A DNA stretch of 64,000 nucleotides from Chryseobacterium formosum (GCF_026460885.1 NZ_JAOVZW010000024.1:19557-83556); one strand, 5' to 3'. Numbered from the stretch's first letter, positions 47,778 through 58,502 are shown. Program-made: numbers and translations. Notes: generated by a model from the sequence alone, not told the origin.

Positions 47778-48013
47778 TAAATTTGCAGTCTCTTTTGGCG
47801 CTAAAATTAAACATAATACAGTAATCTATTGAAAATCAACTCTTTCATTATTTTGAAAGGGCGTTTTGTGTTTTATAGTATGAATGTATTTTTAAACCAT
47901 TAGATAAAAATAAAAATATTTTGCATTACACTGTGAAAAGATATACCAGTGTTGCAGTTAGAAAGATAAAGATTTAACTTAAAGAAAAAGAGGTTCTTAC
48001 GTGAGCGCCAAAA
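47778..48013 (+). promoter_or_regulatory. rpoB promoter and long leader with bracketing inverted repeat
   Basis: A -7 box TAAATTTG (47778-47785) would start transcription near 47792. The leader opens with TTTTGGCGCT (47793-47802), which is perfectly complementary to AGCGCCAAAA (48004-48013). Between them is a hairpin ACACTG/CAGTGT (47928-47952). The leader to the rpoB ATG is about 315 nt and has no gene. Confidence 0.5.
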
Positions 48014-48106
48014 ACACTTTTACCTTTTTACTTTTACCTTATCTCTTGTCATTCTGATATTTTTGAATAAAAACAAAATATTTTTTAACCCTTTCTTAAA
48101 AGTTTT

Positions 48107-51100
48107 ATGAGTAAAACAACATCAACAACTAGGGGAGTTGAGAGAATTAATTTCTCTTCGGCTAAAGGAAAAATCATCACTCCGGATTTCTTAGATATCC
48201 AGTTAGAGTCATTTAGAGATTTTTTCCAGCTAGATACACTTCCTGAGGACAGAAAGAAAGAAGGTTTGCATAAAACCTTCCAGGAAAACTTTCCTATTAC
48301 CGATTCTAGAAACCAATTCGTATTGGAATTCTTAGATTATTTGGTAGATTCTCCACGTTATTCGATCGACGAATGTGTGGAAAGAGGTTTAACTTATTCA
48401 GTTCCTCTTAAAGCTAGACTTAAATTATACTGTACAGATCCTGAACATGAAGATTTTCAGACCGTTGTACAAGATGTATATTTAGGTCCGGTTCCTTATA
48501 TGACAGATAGTGGTTCTTTCATTATCAATGGTGCAGAGCGTGTTATTGTAACTCAGTTACACAGATCTCCGGGTGTATTCTTCGGACAGACTTACCACGC
48601 AAACGGAACTAAATTGTATTATTCAAGAATTATCCCTTTCAAAGGATCTTGGATGGAATTTACAACAGATATCAACAGCGTAATGTACGCATATATCGAC
48701 CGTAAGAAAAAATTACCTTTAACAACTCTATTAAGAGCAATCGGTTTTGAATCTGATAAAGATATCCTTCAGATCTTCGATCTTGCCGAAGAAGTGAAAG
48801 TTTCTAAAGCTGCCCTTAAAAAAGTAGAAGGAAGAACATTGGCTGCGAGAGTATTGAACACTTGGTTCGAAGATTTCGTAGACGAAGATACTGGTGAAGT
48901 TGTTTCTATCGAAAGAAACGAAATCATCTTGGATAGAGAAACTATTCTTGAAAAAGAACATTTAGATCTAATTCTTGATGCTGGTGTGAAATCTATCTTG
49001 ATTCACAAAGAAAACAGTAACGAATTCTCTATCATTCAGAATACTTTACAAAAAGACCCTACCAACTCTGAAAAAGAAGCAGTAGAATATATTTATCGTC
49101 AGTTAAGAAATGCAGATCCACCCGATGAGGAAACTGCAAGAGGAATTATCGAAAAATTATTCTTCTCTGAGCAAAGATATTCATTAGGTGAAGTTGGGCG
49201 TTACAGACTAAACAAAAAGTTAGGTCTAAACATTCCTACTACAACTGAAGTTCTTACAAAAGACGATATCATTGCGATTGTAAGACACTTAATCGAATTG
49301 GTAAACTCTAAAGCTGAGGTTGATGATATTGACCACCTTTCTAACAGAAGAATTAAAACTGTTGGTGAGCAATTAGCAGGACAGTTCGGTGTAGGTCTTT
49401 CTAGAATTGCAAGAACAATTAAGGAGAGAATGAACGTTAGAGATAATGAAATCTTTACTCCGCTTGATCTTGTTAATGCTAAAACTTTAACATCAGTAAT
49501 TAATTCATTCTTTGGTACCAACCAGCTTTCTCAATTCATGGATCAAACCAATCCACTATCAGAAATCACGCACAAGCGTAGACTTTCTGCACTAGGACCT
49601 GGAGGTTTATCAAGAGAAAGAGCAGGTTTCGAGGTTCGTGACGTTCACCATACTCACTATGGCCGTATTTGTCCGATTGAAACTCCTGAAGGACCAAACA
49701 TTGGTTTGATTTCATCTTTAGGTATTTATGCTAAAATCAATACTTTAGGTTTCATCGAAACTCCATATAGAAAAGTAAACGAAGGTACTGTAGATTTAAA
49801 TGCAGATCCTATTTACTTAAATGCAGAAGACGAGGAAGATAAAGTAATTGCTCAGGCAAACGTTGAGTTAGATGATAACGGAGGATTCTTAACAGACAGA
49901 ATTATCGCTCGTCTAGACGGTGATTATCCTGTAGTTGAGCCTTCTCAGGTTAATTTGATCGACGTTGCTCCAAACCAGATTTCTGGTATTTCAGCTTCGT
50001 TAATTCCTTTCTTGGAACATGATGATGCGAACAGAGCGTTGATGGGATCAAACATGATGCGTCAGGCAGTTCCATTATTGAAGCCACAAGCGCCAATTGT
50101 AGGTACAGGTCTTGAGCAGCAAGTTGCTAAAGATTCTAGAATCTTGATTAACGCTGAAGGAAATGGTTTAGTTGAATATGTTGATGCTGATAAAATTATC
50201 ATTAAATATGAAAGAAGCGAAGACGAAGATCTGGTATCATTCGAATCTGCTACGAAAACATATAACTTGACTAAGTTTAGAAAAACTAACCAGAGTACAA
50301 CAATTACCCTAAGACCAAACGTAAGAGTAGGTGAAACAGTGGTAAAAGGACAAGTGCTTTGCGACGGTTATGCTACTGAAAACGGAGAATTAGCTCTTGG
50401 TAGAAACTTGGTGGTTGCCTTCATGCCTTGGAAAGGGTATAACTTTGAGGATGCAATCGTAATCAACGAAAAAGTTGTACGTGAAGACTGGTTTACTTCA
50501 ATCCACGTGGATGAATATTCTCTTGAGGTTCGTGATACCAAATTAGGTATGGAAGAATTGACGGCAGATATTCCAAACGTTTCTGAAGAGGCTACAAAAG
50601 ATCTTGACGAGAATGGTATGATCAGAATTGGTGCTGAAGTGAAGCCTGGTGATATCATGATTGGTAAGATTACTCCAAAAGGTGAATCTGACCCGACTCC
50701 TGAAGAAAAACTTCTTAGAGCAATCTTCGGTGACAAAGCTGGTGATGTAAAGGATGCTTCATTGAAAGCAGACTCTTCATTAAGAGGTGTTGTGATCAAC
50801 AAAAAATTGTTCTCAAGAAACATTAAAGATAAAAAGAAAAGAACTGAAGAAAAACTTAAACTTGAAGAGATTGAAAACACTTACAAGGCTAAGTTTGACG
50901 AGTTGAGAAACAGTTTAATTGAAAAATTAAATACGCTTGTTAGTGGTAAAACTTCTCAGGGAGTTACCAACGACTTAGATGAAGAAATCATCGGAAAGGG
51001 TATGAAATTTACTCATAAATTGTTGACTTCAGTTGAAGATTACGTTAACGTAAGCGGTGCAGATTGGACTGTTGATAACGATAAAAACGAATTAATCAAA

Positions 51101-51928
51101 CAATTAATTCACAATTATAAAATCAAATTCAACGATATTCAAGGGGTTAAAAACCGTGAGAAATTTGCATTATCAATTGGTGATGAACTTCCTGCAGGTA
51201 TCATGAAGTTGGCTAAAGTTTATATCGCTAAAAAACGTAAACTAAACGTTGGAGATAAAATGGCGGGTCGTCACGGTAACAAAGGTATCGTTTCAAGAAT
51301 CGTTCGTGAAGAAGATATGCCATTCCTGGAAGACGGAACACCGGTAGATATCGTATTGAATCCACTTGGGGTACCTTCTCGTATGAACATTGGTCAGATC
51401 TACGAAACTGTTCTTGGATGGGCAGGTAGAAGATTAGGATTAACGTTTGCTACGCCAATCTTTGACGGTGCAACTCTTGATCAGATCACTGAGTACACTG
51501 AGAAAGCTGGAGTTCCTAAATTTGGTCACACTCACCTTTATGATGGTGGTACCGGAGAAAGATTTACTCAGGCTGCAACGGTAGGTATTATCTATATGTT
51601 GAAACTTGGACACATGGTAGATGACAAAATGCACGCACGTTCTATCGGACCTTACTCATTGATTACTCAGCAACCATTAGGAGGTAAAGCTCAGTTTGGT
51701 GGTCAGAGATTCGGAGAGATGGAGGTTTGGGCTCTTGAAGCATTTGGAGCATCAAATATCTTGAGAGAGATCCTGACTGTGAAGTCGGATGACGTGATTG
51801 GTAGAGCAAAAACTTATGAAGCGATTGCAAAAGGTGAAGCAATGCCTGAACCGGGTATTCCTGAATCTTTCAACGTATTACTTCACGAGTTACAAGGTCT
51901 TGGATTAGACGTAAGATTGGAAGAGTAA
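48107..51928 (+). CDS. rpoB: RNA polymerase beta subunit
   Basis: The 1273-residue product is full length for Bacteroidota RpoB. Recognisable regions are the rifampicin-binding region (FFGTNQLSQFMDQTNPLSEI, THKRRLSALGPGGLSRERAG), ETPEGPNIGLI, MPWKGYNFEDAIVI, the KMAGRHGNKGIVS motif and the C-terminal EMEVWALEAFGA. It is the catalytic core subunit with RpoC. The cluster-I residues (Q, D, H, S positions) look wild type, so no rifampicin resistance is suggested. It lies 107 nt before rpoC; rplL is not immediately upstream. Confidence 0.98.
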   Translation: MSKTTSTTRGVERINFSSAKGKIITPDFLDIQLESFRDFFQLDTLPEDRKKEGLHKTFQENFPITDSRNQFVLEFLDYLVDSPRYSIDECVERGLTYSVPLKARLKLYCTDPEHEDFQTVVQDVYLGPVPYMTDSGSFIINGAERVIVTQLHRSPGVFFGQTYHANGTKLYYSRIIPFKGSWMEFTTDINSVMYAYIDRKKKLPLTTLLRAIGFESDKDILQIFDLAEEVKVSKAALKKVEGRTLAARVLNTWFEDFVDEDTGEVVSIERNEIILDRETILEKEHLDLILDAGVKSILIHKENSNEFSIIQNTLQKDPTNSEKEAVEYIYRQLRNADPPDEETARGIIEKLFFSEQRYSLGEVGRYRLNKKLGLNIPTTTEVLTKDDIIAIVRHLIELVNSKAEVDDIDHLSNRRIKTVGEQLAGQFGVGLSRIARTIKERMNVRDNEIFTPLDLVNAKTLTSVINSFFGTNQLSQFMDQTNPLSEITHKRRLSALGPGGLSRERAGFEVRDVHHTHYGRICPIETPEGPNIGLISSLGIYAKINTLGFIETPYRKVNEGTVDLNADPIYLNAEDEEDKVIAQANVELDDNGGFLTDRIIARLDGDYPVVEPSQVNLIDVAPNQISGISASLIPFLEHDDANRALMGSNMMRQAVPLLKPQAPIVGTGLEQQVAKDSRILINAEGNGLVEYVDADKIIIKYERSEDEDLVSFESATKTYNLTKFRKTNQSTTITLRPNVRVGETVVKGQVLCDGYATENGELALGRNLVVAFMPWKGYNFEDAIVINEKVVREDWFTSIHVDEYSLEVRDTKLGMEELTADIPNVSEEATKDLDENGMIRIGAEVKPGDIMIGKITPKGESDPTPEEKLLRAIFGDKAGDVKDASLKADSSLRGVVINKKLFSRNIKDKKKRTEEKLKLEEIENTYKAKFDELRNSLIEKLNTLVSGKTSQGVTNDLDEEIIGKGMKFTHKLLTSVEDYVNVSGADWTVDNDKNELIKQLIHNYKIKFNDIQGVKNREKFALSIGDELPAGIMKLAKVYIAKKRKLNVGDKMAGRHGNKGIVSRIVREEDMPFLEDGTPVDIVLNPLGVPSRMNIGQIYETVLGWAGRRLGLTFATPIFDGATLDQITEYTEKAGVPKFGHTHLYDGGTGERFTQAATVGIIYMLKLGHMVDDKMHARSIGPYSLITQQPLGGKAQFGGQRFGEMEVWALEAFGASNILREILTVKSDDVIGRAKTYEAIAKGEAMPEPGIPESFNVLLHELQGLGLDVRLEE

Positions 51929-52035
51929 ATTAAGATTTAATTATAAAAATTAAAGCATTAATTAACTCAGAGATAATAAGTGCGGGAGAATTTTAAATCT
52001 CTCAAACTTTTAATCTTTTAATCAAAAATTAAATT

Positions 52036-55000
52036 ATGTCATCAAATAAAAATAAAACAAGTCGTTTTAATAAAATAACCATCGGTTTAGCTTCACCGGA
52101 ATCTATTTTACAGGATTCAAGAGGAGAAGTTTTAAAACCGGAAACTATAAATTACAGAACGCACAAACCTGAAAGAGATGGTTTGTTCTGTGAAAAAATC
52201 TTCGGTCCTATCAAAGATTACGAATGTGCTTGTGGTAAATACAAGAGAATTCGTTACAAAGGGATTGTTTGTGACCGTTGTGGTGTAGAGGTTACGGAGA
52301 AAAAAGTACGTAGAGAAAGAATCGGACACATCGGTTTGGTTGTTCCTATTGCGCACATTTGGTATTTCCGTTCTTTACCAAACAAAATCGGTTACCTTTT
52401 AGGTATTCCTTCTAAGAAATTAGATATGATCATCTATTACGAGAGATATGTTGTTATTCAGCAAGGTATCGCTAAGAAATTAGATGGTTCTGATTTTGAC
52501 GATAAAGAATTCCTTACAGAAGAAGAATACCTTGATATCATGGATACGCTTCCTGTAGAAAATCAATATCTTGATGATGCAGATCCAAACAAATTCATCG
52601 CCAAAATGGGTGCTGAAGCTGTTGAAGAATTGCTGAAAAGAATTGATCTTGATGCATTGTCTTTCGACTTGAGACACAAAGCTCACAATGAAGGTTCTAA
52701 GCAAAGAAGAACTGAAGCTCTAAAAAGATTGAACGTTGTAGAAGCATTGAGAGGTGCTAATACAAGAATGATCAACAGACCGGAGTGGATGATTATGCGT
52801 GTGCTTCCTGTAATACCACCAGAATTAAGACCATTAGTTCCATTGGATGGAGGACGTTTCGCAACTTCTGACTTAAATGACCTTTATAGAAGAGTTATTA
52901 TCAGAAACAACCGTTTGAAGAGATTATTGGAGATCAAAGCTCCGGAAGTAATCTTGAGAAACGAGAAGCGTATGCTTCAGGAATCAGTAGATTCATTATT
53001 CGATAATACAAGAAAATCTTCTGCAGTAAAATCTGAATCAAACAGACCATTGAAATCACTTTCAGATTCATTGAAAGGTAAGCAAGGTCGTTTCCGTCAG
53101 AACTTACTAGGGAAAAGGGTAGATTACTCTGCTCGTTCGGTAATTGTTGTAGGTCCAAACTTACAGCTTCACGAATGTGGTATTCCTAAGGATATGGCTG
53201 CGGAACTTTACAAACCGTTTATCATTAGAAAACTAATTGAAAGAGGGATTGTAAAAACGGTAAAATCTGCAAAAAGAATTATTGACAGAAAAGAACCGGT
53301 AGTATATGATATCTTAGAAGGTGTAATGAAAGGTCACCCTGTTTTACTAAACAGAGCACCTACTTTGCACAGACTGGGTATCCAGGCTTTCCAACCTAAG
53401 ATGATCGAAGGTAAGGCAATCCAGCTACACCCGTTGGTAACAACAGCATTCAACGCCGATTTTGATGGTGACCAGATGGCGGTACACTTACCGTTGGGCC
53501 CTGAGGCGATTTTGGAAGCTCAGTTATTGATGTTAGGCTCTCAGAATATCCTGAACCCTGCAAACGGTTCTCCAATTACGGTACCATCTCAGGACATGGT
53601 TCTTGGTCTTTATTTCATGACCAAAGAATTGAGCTCTACAGATGATATGAAAGTATTGGGAGAAGGTCTTGCATTCTATTCTCCGGAAGAAGCGGAAATC
53701 GCTTATGCGGAAGGTAGAGTTTCATTGAACGCTAAAGTAAGATGTAGACTTCCTATCAAAGAAAACGGTGAAATCACTACGAAATTAACTGAAACTTCTG
53801 TTGGTAGAATCTTATTTAACCAAATCGTTCCTAAGCAGTCAGGATACATTAATGAACTTCTTACAAAGAAATCATTAAGAAATGTTATTGGTAAAGTACT
53901 TGCTGATACAGATTTCCCTACTACTGTGAAGTTCTTAGATGCAATGAAAGACTTAGGTTATTCAAATGCATTCAAAGGAGGTCTTTCATTCTCATTAGGT
54001 GACATCGTAGTTCCTGTTGAGAAAAAGAAAATGATCGCAACATCTATTGAAACTGTTGACGAAATCAGAGCCAACTATAACATGGGTCTTATTACAGATA
54101 CAGAAAGATATAACCAGGTAATTGATGTTTGGACAAACACAAATGCTGGATTAACTGAAATGATCATGAGCAGAATGAAAGTTGACCAAGGTGGATTCAA
54201 TTCTGTATACATGATGCTTGATTCTGGAGCGAGGGGTTCTAAGGAACAGATCCGTCAGTTATCAGGGATGAGAGGTTTGATGGCAAAACCGCAGAAAGCT
54301 GGTTCTACCGGTGCGGAAATTATCGAAAACCCGATTCTTGCAAACTTTAAGGAAGGTCTTTCGATCTTAGAATACTTTATCTCTACTCACGGTGCTCGTA
54401 AGGGTCTTGCGGATACCGCTCTTAAGACTGCCGATGCAGGTTACTTAACGAGAAGATTGGTAGACGTTGCACAGGATGTTATCGTTACAGAAACAGATTG
54501 TGGAACTTTAAGAGGTACAGAAGTTACTGCACTTAAGAAAAATGACGAGATTGTTGAAAAGATTTCTGAAAGAATCTTGGGTAGAGTTTCTTTACATAAT
54601 ATTTATGATCCTGAAACTGACGAAATCATCGCCGAAGCTGATCAGGTAATTACTGAGCAATTAGCTAAGAAAATTGAAGAAGTAGGATTAGAAGCTGTTG
54701 AAGTACGTTCTCCATTAACTTGTGAAACTAAAAAAGGTATCTGTGCTAAATGTTACGGTAGAAACTTAGCAACAGGTAAAATGATTCACATGGGTGAAGC
54801 AGTAGGTGTTATCGCTGCACAATCAATTGGTGAACCGGGAACTCAGCTTACGTTGAGAACTTTCCACCAAGGGGGTGTATCTACAAACGTTTCAGAAAAC
54901 CCTTCTATCGTTGCAAGAAGAGATGGTATCGTAGAATTGGATGAGGTAAGAACAATTACTTCAGAAGACGAAAACGGTAATACTGCAGAAGTAGTAGTAT

Positions 55001-56304
55001 CTCGTACAACAGAATTTAGATTGGTTGCTGATAACGAAGCTAGAACTCCGTTAATGGTTGCTAACGTACCTTATGGTGCAATATTATCTGTAAAATCAGG
55101 TGATAAAGTAAGCAAAGGTGACTTGATCTGTAAGTGGGATGCATATAACGCGGTAATCATTGCAGAAAATGCTGGTAAAGTAGAATACGAGGATATCATC
55201 CAAGGTATTTCATTCCAGTTGGAAATTGATGAAGCTACAGGATTTGAAGAAAAAGTAATCTCTGAATCTAGAAATAAAAAAGCCGTACCTACTTTGAAAG
55301 TGGTAGATTCTAAAGGAGTTGAACAGAAAGGTTACAACTTACCGGTAGGAGCCCACTTAATGGTAAACGATGGTGAAAAAATTAAGGCTGGTAAAATCTT
55401 AATTAAAATCCCGAGAAAAGCTGCAAAGACAGGGGATATCACCGGAGGTCTTCCAAGAGTTACCGAATTATTCGAAGCAAGAAACCCATCTAATCCAGCT
55501 GTAGTTACAGAAATTGATGGTGTAGTTTCTTACGGAAAAATCAAAAGAGGTAACAGAGAACTTATCGTTGAAGCTAAAACTGGAGAGAGAAAAATTTATT
55601 TAGTTAAATTATCAAACCAAATCTTAGTACAGGAGAATGACTTCGTAAGAGCTGGTTCGCCACTTTCTGACGGTTCAGTTACTCCAGACGATATCTTGAA
55701 AATCAAAGGACCAACTGCGGTTCAGGAATATTTAGTAAATGAAATTCAGGAAGTTTACCGTCTACAAGGGGTAAAAATCGACGATAAGCACTTCGAAATC
55801 ATCGTAAGACAGATGATGACTAAAGTATCGATCGTTGATGGAGGTGATACTCAGTTCCTTGAAGCTGCTCTTGAGCACAAATACGATTTCTTAATTGAAA
55901 ACAACAGAGTATTTGGTCTTAAAGTAGTTACAGATGCTGGAGATTCTAAAGCTTTCCAACCAGGACAGATGATTACTACAAAAGAATTGAGAGACGAAAA
56001 CTCTAAATTGAAGCGTGAAGATCAGGCTTTAGTTGAAGTAAGAGATGCTTTACCTGCAACAGCAACGCCTGTATTGCAAGGTATTACAAGAGCGGCTCTA
56101 CAGACTAAGTCATTCATGTCTGCAGCATCGTTCCAGGAAACTACGAAAGTTCTAAACGAAGCAGCAGTAGCTGGTAAAGTAGACAGCTTGAATGGTCTTA
56201 AAGAAAATGTTATTGTAGGACACAGAATTCCTGCAGGTACAGGTCTTAAAGAGTATCAGAATGTAATCGTAGGTTCTAGAAAAGAATTCGAAGACCTTAA
56301 CTAA
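52036..56304 (+). CDS. rpoC: RNA polymerase beta' subunit
   Basis: The 1422-residue product has the N-terminal zinc site (C64, C66, C79, C82 in ECACG and VCDRCG). The catalytic Mg-binding motif NADFDGDQM is at 473-481, and the trigger-loop region includes GEPGTQLTLRTFHQGG. The second zinc site (CGTLRG, CETKKGICAKCYGR) is present. Length and motif order are normal for Bacteroidota. It forms the active site with RpoB. DUF3467 follows after 87 nt, as is usual in this group. Confidence 0.98.
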   Translation: MSSNKNKTSRFNKITIGLASPESILQDSRGEVLKPETINYRTHKPERDGLFCEKIFGPIKDYECACGKYKRIRYKGIVCDRCGVEVTEKKVRRERIGHIGLVVPIAHIWYFRSLPNKIGYLLGIPSKKLDMIIYYERYVVIQQGIAKKLDGSDFDDKEFLTEEEYLDIMDTLPVENQYLDDADPNKFIAKMGAEAVEELLKRIDLDALSFDLRHKAHNEGSKQRRTEALKRLNVVEALRGANTRMINRPEWMIMRVLPVIPPELRPLVPLDGGRFATSDLNDLYRRVIIRNNRLKRLLEIKAPEVILRNEKRMLQESVDSLFDNTRKSSAVKSESNRPLKSLSDSLKGKQGRFRQNLLGKRVDYSARSVIVVGPNLQLHECGIPKDMAAELYKPFIIRKLIERGIVKTVKSAKRIIDRKEPVVYDILEGVMKGHPVLLNRAPTLHRLGIQAFQPKMIEGKAIQLHPLVTTAFNADFDGDQMAVHLPLGPEAILEAQLLMLGSQNILNPANGSPITVPSQDMVLGLYFMTKELSSTDDMKVLGEGLAFYSPEEAEIAYAEGRVSLNAKVRCRLPIKENGEITTKLTETSVGRILFNQIVPKQSGYINELLTKKSLRNVIGKVLADTDFPTTVKFLDAMKDLGYSNAFKGGLSFSLGDIVVPVEKKKMIATSIETVDEIRANYNMGLITDTERYNQVIDVWTNTNAGLTEMIMSRMKVDQGGFNSVYMMLDSGARGSKEQIRQLSGMRGLMAKPQKAGSTGAEIIENPILANFKEGLSILEYFISTHGARKGLADTALKTADAGYLTRRLVDVAQDVIVTETDCGTLRGTEVTALKKNDEIVEKISERILGRVSLHNIYDPETDEIIAEADQVITEQLAKKIEEVGLEAVEVRSPLTCETKKGICAKCYGRNLATGKMIHMGEAVGVIAAQSIGEPGTQLTLRTFHQGGVSTNVSENPSIVARRDGIVELDEVRTITSEDENGNTAEVVVSRTTEFRLVADNEARTPLMVANVPYGAILSVKSGDKVSKGDLICKWDAYNAVIIAENAGKVEYEDIIQGISFQLEIDEATGFEEKVISESRNKKAVPTLKVVDSKGVEQKGYNLPVGAHLMVNDGEKIKAGKILIKIPRKAAKTGDITGGLPRVTELFEARNPSNPAVVTEIDGVVSYGKIKRGNRELIVEAKTGERKIYLVKLSNQILVQENDFVRAGSPLSDGSVTPDDILKIKGPTAVQEYLVNEIQEVYRLQGVKIDDKHFEIIVRQMMTKVSIVDGGDTQFLEAALEHKYDFLIENNRVFGLKVVTDAGDSKAFQPGQMITTKELRDENSKLKREDQALVEVRDALPATATPVLQGITRAALQTKSFMSAASFQETTKVLNEAAVAGKVDSLNGLKENVIVGHRIPAGTGLKEYQNVIVGSRKEFEDLN

Positions 56305-56391
56305 AATTAATGAATTGAAATTTGAGATTTGAATTTATTTTTATATTTTCACAATCTCAAATTTTAATTTTTAAAAATATAATTTATACAA

Positions 56392-56700
56392 ATGGACAAT
56401 CAAAATCAAAACAACGATCCAAACAACATCAACATCCAACTAAACGAAATGGTAGCTTCAGGGGTTTATTGTAACCTAGCTTTAGTAAACCATTCTCCTT
56501 CTGAGTTTGTTGTAGATTTCATCCAACTTATGCCGGGTGTACAACAAGCAAACGTAAGATCAAGAGTAATCTTGGCTCCTCTTCACGCTAAGAGAGTTCT
56601 TACTGCTCTTCAGCAAAACATCACAAACTACGAACAACAATTTGGTGAAATCAAAGAAGTTGAGCCTTTCGTATTGGGTGGTAACAACGTAAACGCATAA
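56392..56700 (+). CDS. DUF3467 family protein
   Basis: The 102-residue product (VASGVYCNLALVNHSPSEFV, VDFIQLMPGVQQANVRSRVI, HAKRVLTALQQNITNYEQQF) is a clear DUF3467 member. It is characteristically located after rpoC in Bacteroidota and probably co-transcribed. Function unknown. A strong terminator follows, ending the rpoBC unit. Confidence 0.88.
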   Translation: MDNQNQNNDPNNINIQLNEMVASGVYCNLALVNHSPSEFVVDFIQLMPGVQQANVRSRVILAPLHAKRVLTALQQNITNYEQQFGEIKEVEPFVLGGNNVNA

Positions 56701-56722
56701 GATTTTCTTATCATAAATAAGG

Positions 56723-56754
56723 ATGCCTCAGTTTTTACTGAGGCATTTTTTTTT
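56723..56754 (+). terminator. Terminator of the rpoBC-DUF3467 operon
   Basis: Arms ATGCCTCAG and CTGAGGCAT around TTTTTA, then eight or more T. Confidence 0.93.
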
Positions 56755-56879
56755 CGTGACCTTATTACTTTAATCTTATTATTATCAGCTGATTATATTT
56801 AAATTAATAAATTTTAAACAAAAAATGTAATACGGATTATTCAATTGTATATCTTTGTTTTTGGATATGATTCAACGAA

Positions 56880-57530
56880 ATGGTAAATAATCAGTTTATT
56901 TTAAATAAATTTGGCTCTCTTGGTAGTGATTTTTTAATTGAGCTTCAAAAACACGCTATAATTTCTGAGGTTAAAGCAAAAACTGAAATTGTAAGAGAAG
57001 GGCAGAAGAATAAATTTGTCCCATTTTTAATAAAAGGTTCTGTAAAAGTTTATTCTTTAAACGATGGCAGAGAACTTATTTATTATTACATAAGACCAAG
57101 TGACAGTTGTCTGATGACATTTTCGTCAATTTTTTCAGATTATATCAGTAGAATTTATGCGGTTGCAGAAGAAGATTCTGAAGTATTGCTAATTCCGGTT
57201 TCTGTCATTCATGAATGGCTGATAAAATTCCCGCAAATCAACAGACTTTTTTATGGCGAATACGAAAAACGATTCGTCGATGTCATGAATATGGTGAATG
57301 ATGCAGTCTTTCATAAATTAGATAAAAGGGTTTTAAATTACATCAAACAACAGATTTCTATTACCGGAAACAATCCTGTAAGACTTACTCATAAAGAAAT
57401 TGCCAACAATTTGGGAACTTCAAGAGAAGTTGTAAGCAGAGTTTTGAAAAAAGTAGAGAATGAGGGCGAAATTATTCAGACTAAAGAAGGAATAAAAATC
57501 CCTGTAAATGAAAATGTTAGAGTAGACTAA
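56880..57530 (+). CDS. Crp/Fnr family transcriptional regulator
   Basis: The 216-residue product has a cyclic-nucleotide-binding-type barrel (TEIVREGQKNKFVPFLIKGS, VKVYSLNDGRELIYYYIRPS) and a C-terminal winged HTH (RLTHKEIANNLGTSREVVSR, VLKKVENEGEI). It lacks the N-terminal Cys cluster of oxygen-sensing Fnr. A -7 box TATCTTTG lies at 56850-56857, 22 nt before the ATG. A Crp-type palindrome stands in front of the next operon, the obvious target. Confidence 0.9.
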   Translation: MVNNQFILNKFGSLGSDFLIELQKHAIISEVKAKTEIVREGQKNKFVPFLIKGSVKVYSLNDGRELIYYYIRPSDSCLMTFSSIFSDYISRIYAVAEEDSEVLLIPVSVIHEWLIKFPQINRLFYGEYEKRFVDVMNMVNDAVFHKLDKRVLNYIKQQISITGNNPVRLTHKEIANNLGTSREVVSRVLKKVENEGEIIQTKEGIKIPVNENVRVD

Positions 57531-57581
57531 TAAATATTATTCAATATTTTTAACATTCCGATTGATAAAAACAATTCACTC

Positions 57582-57627
57582 GGTGACTTTTATCACCAAA
57601 TTTTAGAATCAGAAGTCTATAAGTTTG
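57582..57627 (+). promoter_or_regulatory. Crp-type palindrome and -7 box of the DUF5777-cytochrome operon
   Basis: The inverted repeat GGTGA-N6-TCACC (57582-57597) lies 22 nt upstream of the -7 box TAAGTTTG (57620-57627), which is 21 nt before the ATG. Half-site spacing is that of Crp sites, and the position fits class II activation by the adjacent Crp/Fnr regulator. Confidence 0.65.
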
Positions 57628-57648
57628 TCATACGAATTTTAAACAATT

Positions 57649-58500
57649 ATGTGTATGACAAAAACTTTCCTTTTTTTGTCAATGTTTGCTTCAGGTTTTG
57701 CCTTTTCTCAGGAAGACCTTTTGAAAGATATTGACACCATTCAAACAAAAAACACCGAAATTTCACCGCCAGCTTTTAAAGCACTTCAGATTGTCACGGG
57801 TCAGTCAACAAAACTTACTGCAAAAAACGAATGGTACATTGTTGTAGCACACCGTTTTGGAGATGTAAGCAAAGGATTCAAAGATTTCTTCGGACTAGAT
57901 GATGCTTCCACAAAGTTGGGTGTGATTTATGGCGTAACAGACGGACTTTCATTAAGTCTTTCCAGAGAAACTAATCAGAAGACTTTTGAGGGAGGCGCAA
58001 AGTACAAATTAGTTAAGCAAAGCGAAAATTTTCCGGTTGATGTTGTCGGGTATAATGTGATGGCTGTAAATACAGACCTCAGCAAAGACAATTATCCGGG
58101 GCTTAAATTCGGAGATCGACTTTCGTATCTTACTCAGGCTTTAATTTCGAGAAGATTTAATGAAAATTTCTCTTTACAGTTGACGCCTTCTTATGTTCAC
58201 AAAAACTTATATGAACCGATGATTGAAAATGAAAATCAGTTTTTGACAGGTTTGGGCGGCCGTTATAAAATTTCAAAAAGAATTTCTATTAATGCCGAAT
58301 ATTTTGTGAATTTCGACAATCACAGTTTCTACAAAAATCCTTTATCAATCGGGATGGATTTAGAAACCGGGGGACACGTGTTCCAGCTTTTATTTAGCAA
58401 TTCCCAATTAAATTCAGACATTGGTTATCTCACAAATGCTTCCGGAAAATGGGAGAAAGGGCAGATTTTCTTTGGGTTTAATCTTTATAGAGTTTTTTAA
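57649..58500 (+). CDS. DUF5777 family outer-membrane barrel
   Basis: The 283-residue product (start ATG 57649; ATG 57655 also possible) has a signal peptide ending FAFSQ. Strand-rich sequence follows, including WYIVVAHRFGDVSKGFKDFF, GLDDASTKLGVIYGVTDGLS, FGDRLSYLTQALISRRFNEN and LTGLGGRYKISKRISINAEY. This fits the DUF5777 beta-barrel family. It heads an operon with a haem lipoprotein 2 nt downstream. A role in outer-membrane electron or solute passage is conceivable but not shown. Confidence 0.72.
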   Translation: MCMTKTFLFLSMFASGFAFSQEDLLKDIDTIQTKNTEISPPAFKALQIVTGQSTKLTAKNEWYIVVAHRFGDVSKGFKDFFGLDDASTKLGVIYGVTDGLSLSLSRETNQKTFEGGAKYKLVKQSENFPVDVVGYNVMAVNTDLSKDNYPGLKFGDRLSYLTQALISRRFNENFSLQLTPSYVHKNLYEPMIENENQFLTGLGGRYKISKRISINAEYFVNFDNHSFYKNPLSIGMDLETGGHVFQLLFSNSQLNSDIGYLTNASGKWEKGQIFFGFNLYRVF

Positions 58501-58502
58501 TT

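Noticed and set aside
48731..53158. ORFs antisense to rpoB and rpoC
   Set aside because: Shadows of strongly coding sense frames; no promoter or domain.
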